NCBI GenBank assembly: GCA_964658655.1
Contig: CAZZZL010000007.1
Location: 1-64,000 of the forward strand
Source of the DNA: G963692885 sp964658655
Lineage (GTDB): Bacteria; Acidobacteriota; Terriglobia; Terriglobales; Acidobacteriaceae
DNA length: 64,000 bases
Direction of reading: 5' to 3'
A program made the position numbers and the translations under genes. Positions 44,912 through 51,828 of this stretch are shown piece after piece. Under the pieces are notes generated by a model. The model was not told where the DNA came from, did no database searches, and was given only the letters and a program-made list of their open reading frames with translations. Positions within the stretch are counted from its first letter, which is position 1. Each line of letters opens with the position of its first letter.

Positions 44912-46804
44912 CTACTCGAATCGCCGGATGAAATGCCCGGCTGCGATGCCACGACTGAGAGCGTAGTGCCACGAATAGATGACCTCCTGCGACGTGAATC
45001 CTGTGGTTGGCCAGTTCTCCAGGAGCATCTGCAAACGGTCCAGATCGAGCAGCCTGTTTGCCATTGGAGAAAGCCGGATCAACGCAAGTTCGGCCAGGAG
45101 CTCCTGACGGCGCGCGCTCATCGTCAAGTACCAATCCGCTGACTGCAGGCCGCGATTTTTACAGGAGAGAGTCGCCGCAGGCAGACGGCCGCGCATGGAA
45201 CGTCGCACCAGTGACCGCGTCTGTCCGCCGACAAGATATTGCTCGATCGGAATCGAATAACAGAATTCAAAGACCCGTTTATCCTGCGTGGGATCGCGAA
45301 GTTCAACCCCCCAGCCAAGGCTAACCGCCGCGTTCGATGCGCCAGGATCGTAGTATTCGAATATCTTGCGGCGGTAATCGTCGACATTGGACAGATGTCC
45401 GTGCATCTCATTGAAGCTCTGCTCGCGCAGATGATACTGCTCGGTTATCTCCGGTCGTAGCGGGCTGAACTCAAAACTGAAGTCGTTAGCGTCCGGCGCG
45501 AGTTTTCGCTGCAACCAGGATGGAATTGCGGGAGCCAACGCGAAAGAAGCCGCCTGCCGCAAGCCGGTATAGCCATTCCGGCGCAGATCGAAGACCAACG
45601 CGGCAAGCTTCAGCAAGTGGCCCTTGCTGAACATCTCAGACAGCCCAATCAGGCCGCTGGAGCTCAATGTCGCATTTCCGCATGTCCCGTTCAACAGCAC
45701 TGAGATGCCACGTCGTTTGCAATCGTCAAGAATCGCACGCATCCACAGCTCGTTCAGAGGATTGAAAACTGGATATCCCGGTGCCTCACCAGCCGATAGA
45801 CTTGCGACAAGACTACCTTCCGACTGATTGACCAGCACGTGCTCGACATTCGGATACATGTCTGCCACGAGCGCTGCCGCCGGACCTTCGTTCCCAAAAC
45901 GACCAGCGGGATTGACATCGGCAGAATCTGTTTGTGGAATTGCAGTGAACGCCGTCAATTTCCTCCCGGCTAGCAGACGCGCCGCCGTTGCCGTTACGGA
46001 ACCACTATCCATCCCACCGCTCAGTTCTGAACCAATATTTCCGCTCGTCTCCAAACGATCGCTCACGGCCCGATCGAAAATTTCTCTAAACGCTTCGATG
46101 TACTCCTCATCCCGGCTGTAACGGGTAGGTTGAGCATTCATCGGATGCCAGTATCGAGCGACCTTTACAACCTTTTCCTTGAACGTGAGCAGATGGCCCG
46201 GAGGGAGTCTTTGGATGTTTTTGAACAGGGTCTGCGTAGGTGCGCCAGGCAGAAGCGCGAGAATCCGCACCATCTGCTCCTCGTCAAGGGATGTGTCCAT
46301 CTCACTGATCGCCTGCAGAGGCAGTGGCAGCGAGGCGAAGGCGAGCAGATCACCGCTGTGCAGGAAAAACAGGGCCTGATCGCCAGTGTGGTCACGAGCA
46401 AGAGTAAGCTCCCTCTGACCCTGATCCCAGACTGCCACGGCGAACGCCCCGACTATTTTCTGCAATAAGCCCTGCTGCCAGCGTGCCCAACCCGCGGCGA
46501 AAAGTTGGCCGTCGGAGAGCGATTGAACGCGCAAAGGACTCATCCCCAGCAAGGCAATGAGTTCTGGTCGGTTGTGGATGTGGATAGGACCTGAAACGAT
46601 CAGGAGCGACTGCGGGTCACCAGCGGAGATTGTAGACTGCGGTAATCGCGTTATCGAGACAGCAGCCAGCGCATGACTCTCGGATTCATCAAGCTGCCAA
46701 GTCAGGAACGGGGAGGAAAATCGGTCGCGGATCGAGTGGCAAATTCTTTTTGCGCTCCCCGCCAAACTTCCAGTAGAGACGCCGGCCAGGAAGCTCACAG
46801 GCAC
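44912..46804 (-). CDS. Lasso peptide cyclase (asparagine synthetase-like, C protein)
   Basis: 630 residues. It activates the side-chain carboxylate of the core Asp/Glu as an AMP ester and joins it to the new N-terminal amine to form the macrolactam ring. The N-terminal glutaminase-like domain starts SFLAGVSTG where true asparagine synthetases have a catalytic Cys (CGIAG-like), so it cannot use glutamine. The ATP pyrophosphatase motif SELSGGMDSGSVTATAARLL (SGGxDS) is intact. Start is GTG at 46804, needed to include the SFLAGV strand. It lies 91 bp downstream of the precursor gene on the same strand. Called lasso rather than asparagine synthetase because of the missing Cys and the neighbours. 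Confidence 0.88.
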   Translation of the reverse strand: MPVSFLAGVSTGSLAGSAKRICHSIRDRFSSPFLTWQLDESESHALAAVSITRLPQSTISAGDPQSLLIVSGPIHIHNRPELIALLGMSPLRVQSLSDGQLFAAGWARWQQGLLQKIVGAFAVAVWDQGQRELTLARDHTGDQALFFLHSGDLLAFASLPLPLQAISEMDTSLDEEQMVRILALLPGAPTQTLFKNIQRLPPGHLLTFKEKVVKVARYWHPMNAQPTRYSRDEEYIEAFREIFDRAVSDRLETSGNIGSELSGGMDSGSVTATAARLLAGRKLTAFTAIPQTDSADVNPAGRFGNEGPAAALVADMYPNVEHVLVNQSEGSLVASLSAGEAPGYPVFNPLNELWMRAILDDCKRRGISVLLNGTCGNATLSSSGLIGLSEMFSKGHLLKLAALVFDLRRNGYTGLRQAASFALAPAIPSWLQRKLAPDANDFSFEFSPLRPEITEQYHLREQSFNEMHGHLSNVDDYRRKIFEYYDPGASNAAVSLGWGVELRDPTQDKRVFEFCYSIPIEQYLVGGQTRSLVRRSMRGRLPAATLSCKNRGLQSADWYLTMSARRQELLAELALIRLSPMANRLLDLDRLQMLLENWPTTGFTSQEVIYSWHYALSRGIAAGHFIRRFE

Positions 46805-46895
46805 TTAGAATAGACCCGGCACTTAGCCAAATGACAGATTCCCCGCCGTCGGTTGGGCCGGGCGCCCGAACAGCATAATCTCAGCTCTTAAAAGT

Positions 46896-47054
46896 CTAAA
46901 ACGAGCCGTGACGAACCCTCCTATCACCGCCGCCTCCCACAAGATGGGTAGCGCTTTCCAGCTCGAGAATGTCCAGCACAGGCTTCTGCCAGTCCCTATT
47001 CTGCTCGACCGGGGTTTTGCCCTGCATGTCACTCGGTTTGGTCTGGGTACTCAT
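46896..47054 (-). CDS. Lasso peptide precursor (52 aa)
   Basis: Not in ordinary gene calls because of its size. ATG at 47054 is preceded by GGAGG with a 4-base gap, the best ribosome site in this cluster. The leader has the recognition motif WQKPVLDILELESAT (residues 22-36), close to the lasso consensus Y-x2-P-x-L with a Thr near the cleavage point. The core that follows is about 15 residues, LVGGGGDRRVRHGSF (38-52), if Thr36 is the usual -2 residue. Its only acidic residue is Asp44: a 7-residue ring from Leu38, or 8 if cleavage is after Thr36. Arg and Val-rich tail. The Ser at 51, next to the C-terminal Phe, could be phosphorylated by the kinase next door. Confidence 0.85.
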   Translation of the reverse strand: MSTQTKPSDMQGKTPVEQNRDWQKPVLDILELESATHLVGGGGDRRVRHGSF

Positions 47055-47489
47055 CCGTCCTCCAACTTCAGATTGATTTCAATGGCTCGGATGCTCCCCT
47101 ACACCAGACGGATGCCACACACGGCTAACCGTTGGTAATGGGTAAACTCCCTTGCGCGAACTTACTGGGCGTTGAACGCTCTATTGACGGTACGTGCCGG
47201 ATGCCGCGTATGGTTGCACACTAACATCGGGACCCCGTTGGCATGGGCTCTAGCTTGCATCCAGTGTTTTGTTTTGAACTACTGCTATCTTACATTGGAA
47301 AGCTGCTGCAATGGTAGAGCCAAGCAAGCGGGATGCTCGTGAAAGTTTCGCCAGGTAACCAGATTCTCACGCCGTGGAACCGATTAAACTACACCCTGCA
47401 GAAGCGCCTTTGGTTCCGACTTCGCTCTCGTCCTCATGTAGTTTAACCCACACATCCGGTGCAGCCAGTATGCAACTAATGGGTCATTG
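47055..47489. other. Intergenic region between lasso precursor and kinase genes (435 bp)
   Basis: Divergent promoters for the precursor-cyclase unit and the kinase should lie here. I find no convincing -35/-10 pair. The only clear structure is the inverted repeat at 47384-47446. The small reading frames in this stretch do not look like proteins. Confidence 0.6.
47384..47446. repeat. Inverted repeat TTAAACTACA / TGTAGTTTAA upstream of the kinase gene
   Basis: Perfect 10-bp arms at 47384-47393 and 47437-47446, separated by 43 bases. It ends 43 bases before the ATG of the kinase gene. It shares the half-site TTAAACT with the repeat at 50104-50182. It could be an operator or an RNA hairpin. Confidence 0.6.
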
Positions 47490-48416
47490 ATGCCGTCCAC
47501 CCCCCACACATATGCGTATGGACCATTTACCCTGACCAGCGAAATCCCCTTGCCTGAACTGCCTTCCAGCACTTCGGGGGGTATCCCGGTAAGTATTTCG
47601 CTCGGGCAGATGCCCCATTCCATCGCCCATCCCACCTTCAGCAATCCCGCCTTTACCGCCTCGCACTCTGAGCTTCTGATGCAAATTGCAGGGGTCGCTT
47701 CGTACTACATCGAGGGCGGCTCTCGAGTCATTATTGAGCCGGCGGACGGGTCAGCTGAACTCGATATACGGGGTTACCTTCTTGGTACAGCCTTTGCGGT
47801 TCTTTGTCACCAGCGCCGGCTGTTGCCACTCCACGCCTGCGCGGTGCAAATGCGCAAGGGAGTGGTTGCCTTTCTGGGCGACTCAGGAGCAGGTAAGTCG
47901 ACCCTCGCCGCGTTCCTGGTAGACAAAGGATTTCCGCTCGTGGCCGATGACGTCTGCCTGCTCGATCCGGACGCGGATTCGTCGGCTCGTGTAATCCCGG
48001 TAGCACCCTGGCTCAAACTCTGGCGAACCTCGCTCGACGCGCTGGGTCGAGACGAAGTCGGCCTGGCCCGCACCTTCAATGATGAGGAAAAGTTCCGGGT
48101 ACCAGTGGCAGGAGTCGATCAGGCTGCTGAAAGCCGTCTCCCCCTGTCAGCTCTCGTCATACTCCGGCGAACGGCACTCCCAGGAAGCGCACCGCTTCTC
48201 ACACCTGTTCGGGCTGCACAATCCGTGGTCGAAAGCATGCGCTTTACCTATCAGCAATACCTACTCGAGTGGCTGGGTCTGCAGGAGGACCACTTTCGCA
48301 GGACCAGCCAGGCTATCGCCGGGGCAAAGGTTTTCATCTTTGAACGCCCATGGGGGTTTCAGGAGTTCGAAGACGCTTTGAACGTCCTGATCGCTCAATT
48401 TGGCGTGTCGGGATGA
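47490..48416 (+). CDS. HPr kinase-like lasso tail kinase
   Basis: 308 residues from the ATG at 47490 (TTG directly before it at 47487). The P-loop is in FLGDSGAGKSTLAAFLVDKG and a catalytic-type acidic motif is in FPLVADDVCLLDPD, as in HPr kinases; the N-terminal 120 residues are family-specific. In paeninodin-type clusters this kinase phosphorylates a Ser at the C-terminus of the lasso precursor. The Ser at position 51 of the local precursor fits. Its 3' end overlaps that of the B2 gene by 22 bases, tail to tail. Confidence 0.85.
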   Translation: MPSTPHTYAYGPFTLTSEIPLPELPSSTSGGIPVSISLGQMPHSIAHPTFSNPAFTASHSELLMQIAGVASYYIEGGSRVIIEPADGSAELDIRGYLLGTAFAVLCHQRRLLPLHACAVQMRKGVVAFLGDSGAGKSTLAAFLVDKGFPLVADDVCLLDPDADSSARVIPVAPWLKLWRTSLDALGRDEVGLARTFNDEEKFRVPVAGVDQAAESRLPLSALVILRRTALPGSAPLLTPVRAAQSVVESMRFTYQQYLLEWLGLQEDHFRRTSQAIAGAKVFIFERPWGFQEFEDALNVLIAQFGVSG

Positions 48417-48859
48417 AGGCTTTCGGGGGGTGACGGCGTCCATACGTCCAGAACGGTGAAGTCCGCGGCTACGTCGGCGCCCACCCACAAACGGCCTTCC
48501 GCCCGCAGCCAGGCGTGGGCTGCGAGCTTCCCGTCCGACAGCCTGGCTGCGCCATAAAGTATCTCGCTGGGAATGCCGCGACGCCGCAGCATCGCATACA
48601 TCGCTAATGCCTGTGGGAAACACACCAGCCGTATCGGAGCATTTCTTGAGAAGGCCATAACTGCCCATTGAAGCTGCTCAAGACTGGCATGCCCTGCGTC
48701 CTTATTAGTTTCGGGTAATGTGCGGCGCACCCAGCGCACGATACGGGCAGTTGGCACAAACCTAAGCGCTGCGCGTGCAGCCAGTAGGAGCAGGCCTGCT
48801 TCAAGGAGGATGAGTATCTGCGCGGGAGACTTTCTCCATCGCGCTTGCAATCCTTTCAT
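48395..48859 (-). CDS. Lasso leader peptidase (B2, transglutaminase-like)
   Basis: 154 residues from the ATG at 48859; the longer frame from 48916 overlaps the nucleotidyltransferase. A membrane-like helix near the N-terminus (ILILLEAGLLLLAARAALRF) is followed by the peptidase core with the Cys in RLVCFPQALAMYAMLRRRG, the His in KLAAHAWLRAEGR and the Asp region in WVGADVAADFTVLD. The Cys-His-Asp set is that of the McjB C-terminal family, which removes the leader while the cyclase acts. It follows the nucleotidyltransferase by 5 bp in one unit. Confidence 0.9.
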   Translation of the reverse strand: MKGLQARWRKSPAQILILLEAGLLLLAARAALRFVPTARIVRWVRRTLPETNKDAGHASLEQLQWAVMAFSRNAPIRLVCFPQALAMYAMLRRRGIPSEILYGAARLSDGKLAAHAWLRAEGRLWVGADVAADFTVLDVWTPSPPESLHPDTPN

Positions 48860-48864
48860 TTGTG

Positions 48865-50097
48865 TCAATTCCTCCCAGCCCGATTTCCGGTCGGCCTGCG
48901 TCGGAAACTCACCCATTCGATTGGACTGAGCAGCGAATAAAGTGGGAACAAAAAATCCGGCAGATTGACGGTCTCCCAGATTCTTGGCCGGAAAAGGATA
49001 CGCTGCGCAAGTTCAGCCCTTGCTGCGATGGTTGGGTGGAGCCTGTACTCGTGTAATTTCATTGCGAACGTAGAATCGCCGGCAGGGGGTGGCTTGTAGC
49101 CGTGCTGCAACATGGCGCGTCCTGCGTATGTGACGATGTAGGTCGCCAGGCGGCGCTCATTCGCGGCGGCGCGTTCGAGCTCAGCCTCCGCATCAGTACC
49201 GCAGTCCATCGCAAACCATCTCCCTGCCAGCGTGAGCGCCGCCGCCAGGAATCCGGTCGCCGAGCTTTCCCTGGCGCAGCGCCAGGTCTGCAACCGCTGT
49301 GCTTCAGTCGCCTTCGTCCAAAGTGCGGCCATATCTGCCAGTGTTTTCCATCTCGCCCATCCTTCCATGGCGCCATGCGCGGAAAGGAAAAGCAGCGTTC
49401 GGTCTATGGACAACACTTGCAGGCTGAGTGGACCGATGCGCAAAGCTTCGAAGCTGTCATGCGCAGACGGCGGCAGAATCGCGGCAGCGGTCGCAGAATC
49501 GCGTATTAACCGCCAATGCATATCAACTTCGAAACCTCTAGGCTGTGCATCGTAGGTAAAGTCCTTGAAGTTGCGTAAATAGAAAGAGGCTCGCTTCGGT
49601 GTAAGCCTTCCGCCCGGCTCCTTTCGAACCATTCCTGATTTTTGAAAGATATCGTCGGCACGCAGCGCATCTTGCTGGTCAATCAGCAGGTCGATGTCAC
49701 CGACATCCCGCGCCGAAACGTCACCATACGCTATGTATGAAAGTGGCACACCCTTGAGAATGACTGGATGGATACCATCTTTTCCGAGAAGTTCGAGCAA
49801 TGGCTCAAGGACCACCAGGTAACGAAAAGCCTCTCGCGCATTGCTGCCAGAGCGTGAGCGGAGGGCCTCCACAGTTTCTGAAGGAATGCCTGCCGCTTTT
49901 ACAAGTGCAGAGTTTCTTGCCGCAATCGGCACCAGCCGGTGATATATCAGCAAGTCAAGGAACCGCTGCCAGTCGCCAACCTGTGCGACCAATTGCTCAA
50001 TCGACGCATGGCCGATCGACACGGCATCCGGAGGCCTGCAAAGCGCGCCCAGCAGTCGAACTTCCGCCGATGTCTCTGACAACGAGAGGCCAGACAT
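48865..50097 (-). CDS. Nucleotidyltransferase-family protein of lasso clusters
   Basis: 410 residues. The nucleotidyltransferase mark is YGDVSARDVGDIDLLIDQQD (GDIDLL with the two Asp that bind metal), preceded by DGIHPVILKGVPLS. The rest is all-helical with no domain I can name. The NTP_transf_5-type family occurs in lasso clusters next to HPr-kinase-like genes and has been linked to further decoration of the phosphorylated tail. The exact reaction here is unknown. The ATG at 50097 lies 7 bases after one arm of an inverted repeat. Confidence 0.8.
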   Translation of the reverse strand: MSGLSLSETSAEVRLLGALCRPPDAVSIGHASIEQLVAQVGDWQRFLDLLIYHRLVPIAARNSALVKAAGIPSETVEALRSRSGSNAREAFRYLVVLEPLLELLGKDGIHPVILKGVPLSYIAYGDVSARDVGDIDLLIDQQDALRADDIFQKSGMVRKEPGGRLTPKRASFYLRNFKDFTYDAQPRGFEVDMHWRLIRDSATAAAILPPSAHDSFEALRIGPLSLQVLSIDRTLLFLSAHGAMEGWARWKTLADMAALWTKATEAQRLQTWRCARESSATGFLAAALTLAGRWFAMDCGTDAEAELERAAANERRLATYIVTYAGRAMLQHGYKPPPAGDSTFAMKLHEYRLHPTIAARAELAQRILFRPRIWETVNLPDFLFPLYSLLSPIEWVSFRRRPTGNRAGRN

Positions 50098-50103
50098 TCC
50101 TTA

Positions 50104-50182
50104 CCAGTTTAAACATGGAGCACCCCGGCATCCTTTGTGCTGCATGCATCCTCGCCGGACGCCTGTTCATGCATTAAACTGG
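50104..50182. repeat. Inverted repeat CCAGTTTAA / TTAAACTGG between two divergent lasso genes
   Basis: Perfect 9-bp arms at 50104-50112 and 50174-50182, each followed inward by a CATG. The left arm lies in the leader of the nucleotidyltransferase gene, just outside its ribosome site. The right arm is about 90 bases before the PqqD-like gene. The half-site TTAAACT is shared with the repeat at 47384-47446. Confidence 0.6.
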
Positions 50183-50273
50183 ACCTTGTCGAATGAGCAA
50201 AAGATCGCCTGTGTCAAGGGCGGCGTGAAAGATCTCGCTCGTGGCGCGTGGCTCCGGGACGTATAGGAACAAG

Positions 50274-50564
50274 ATGGCAGGATTGGACCAGGAGAGCGTC
50301 GTGCAGTGGAGCAAGACGGCGGTCGCCGCCGAGGTTGGCGATGAAGTTGTACTGATGAATTTGCCGAGAGGAAGATGCTACGGCCTGGGACCTGTCGGCA
50401 CAGATTTGTGGAAGAAGATGGAGACGCCCATACGCATTGACCATCTGATCCAGGTTTTATCTGAGGAGTATGCCGCCGAGCCCGGGGTGCTTGCCGCCGA
50501 TGTGCTTGAGACTTTAGAACAGTACGCTTCCGAAGGTCTTATCGAGATAGTGCCCCGGGGCTGA
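50274..50564 (+). CDS. PqqD-like lasso leader-binding protein (B1, RRE)
   Basis: 96 residues from the ATG at 50274; a GTG at 50241 gives a longer frame with no better site. The PqqD fold is shown by VVAAEVGDEVVLMNLPRGRC, YGLGPVGTDLWKKM and ADVLETLEQYASEGLIEIV. The protein binds the leader of the precursor and brings it to B2 and the cyclase. It is transcribed on the plus strand, away from B2, and reaches only 27 bp from the next gene on the opposite strand. Confidence 0.88.
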   Translation: MAGLDQESVVQWSKTAVAAEVGDEVVLMNLPRGRCYGLGPVGTDLWKKMETPIRIDHLIQVLSEEYAAEPGVLAADVLETLEQYASEGLIEIVPRG

Positions 50565-50590
50565 GAGCTTTGCTAGCTTCGCTCAAACAA

Positions 50591-50866
50591 CTACTCGTCT
50601 ACAGTCTTCTGCACGGAGGACGTCCACAGCAGGAAGCGTAGGAGTTTCCACCGCTCCTTCACGATGAAGCTGATAAAAACAGAGAATGTGACTTCATCCG
50701 CGTGGAGACCGGAATATGTCTCGATGCGCCATCGAAGATATTCACTCTTCCAAGGGCGCAGGCGATGGCCGCGGGTTGCATTCCAGGCAAAGCGAAACGG
50801 GGTAGGCAAAGTTTGCTCCCAAGCCTCAATCCTAACTGAGCGTCCGCCGGGACGGAAATCGGGCAA
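50591..50866 (-). CDS. Conserved-looking protein of unknown function
   Basis: 91 residues from a TTG at 50866. Composition is that of a real protein: RIEAWEQTLPTPFRFAW, RGHRLRPWKSEYLRWRIE and FSVFISFIVKERWKLLRFLLW. I do not recognise the family. No ribosome site is seen before the TTG. The frame is open without a stop back to the TGA of flgL (50905-50903) and is in the same frame as it, so CTG at 50899 is another start, or the two could form one longer protein by readthrough. A small soluble protein with Trp and Arg-rich ends is the reading I favour. Confidence 0.55.
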   Translation of the reverse strand: MPDFRPGGRSVRIEAWEQTLPTPFRFAWNATRGHRLRPWKSEYLRWRIETYSGLHADEVTFSVFISFIVKERWKLLRFLLWTSSVQKTVDE

Positions 50867-50902
50867 ATCATCGAAGCCGCCGGACTGGCCATGATTCAGA
50901 AC

Positions 50903-51820
50903 TCAAACGATCAGGCTGAAAAGCATGCCCTGTTTCTCCAAGGCAGCGATGGCATCCTCAAGACCGGTCTGCTGTGTCTCCGTCGATGAAAGCGAGGTCG
51001 CAATCTGGGCCGGATCCGCTCCCATCAGCGCAGTCTGCTGCACCGTCAGTTGCGTCGATTGCGAAGTCACACTGTTCTGCTCCGTCTTTATATTGCTCAA
51101 TGAGTCATCAATCGTCGCACGCTGCGTTGAGAGAAATGTCACCGAACCCGTCAAGGTACCGATCAACGATGTGACGGTAGCATTATCGCCAGTCTGAAAA
51201 GCAGAAATGAGCTGGTTCAAGGTGCCAAGAACATTGGTCGCACCCGGAGCGTTGTTGAGAAAGAGGGCGCTTCCGTCTGTCGTAATGGGAATTTTACTTC
51301 CATCTGGCGCGTGGATGTAGGAGACGTTAGAATCCCCCTGGTAACTGACTGAGGCTGCCTGCGTGGAGACAGATGAAGCCGTGAGCGTAAATGGCTCGGT
51401 CGCGCCTTTACTGCCCGCGAAGATATAGCTGCCTTGAAAGGTGGTATTGGCGAGTGACAGGATTTCGGCCCGGATACCAGTCAGTTCTGAGGTTGAAGTC
51501 TGTGTCTCGGCAGTATTTTGTGTCCCGTTGCCACCCTGCGTCGCTACAGAAATTGCCTTCGTCAACTGAGAGATCACGGAGCCAACGGCGGAATCCTGCA
51601 CCTGCAGGACGCTGCTCACATTTGTCGAGGCCTGCTGATAACTGGAGTCCTGCTCAAGAAGTGCGGACAGGTTGACATTTTCACCTGCCGCAACCGGATT
51701 GTCGGAAAGCGCATTGACTGCCAAGCCGGACGACAGTTCATTGGTGAGGGTTTGCTCCCGTGTGGACAATTGATTGAGCGAACCGGTGAGACTGGCGAGA
51801 TAGGAAGCATTGATTTGCAC
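50903..51820 (-). CDS. flgL: Flagellar hook-filament junction protein FlgL
   Basis: 305 residues. The flagellin-like N-terminus (MQINASYLASLTGSLNQLST... RLSSG-like ELSSGLAVNALSDNP) and the C-terminal helix (TQQTGLEDAIAALEKQGMLF) form the coiled-coil D0/D1 parts. FlgL forms the junction ring between FlgK and the filament. It ends the flagellar unit, 8 bp after flgK. Confidence 0.92.
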   Translation of the reverse strand: MQINASYLASLTGSLNQLSTREQTLTNELSSGLAVNALSDNPVAAGENVNLSALLEQDSSYQQASTNVSSVLQVQDSAVGSVISQLTKAISVATQGGNGTQNTAETQTSTSELTGIRAEILSLANTTFQGSYIFAGSKGATEPFTLTASSVSTQAASVSYQGDSNVSYIHAPDGSKIPITTDGSALFLNNAPGATNVLGTLNQLISAFQTGDNATVTSLIGTLTGSVTFLSTQRATIDDSLSNIKTEQNSVTSQSTQLTVQQTALMGADPAQIATSLSSTETQQTGLEDAIAALEKQGMLFSLIV

Positions 51821-51828
51821 ATGAACCT

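Noticed and set aside
46823..47032. 69-codon minus-strand frame as an alternative lasso precursor
   Set aside because: It overlaps the 52-codon frame in another phase, has no lasso leader motif and no ribosome site.
46908..47138. 76-codon plus-strand frame in the lasso intergenic region
   Set aside because: Antisense to the precursor, no leader motif, no family signs.
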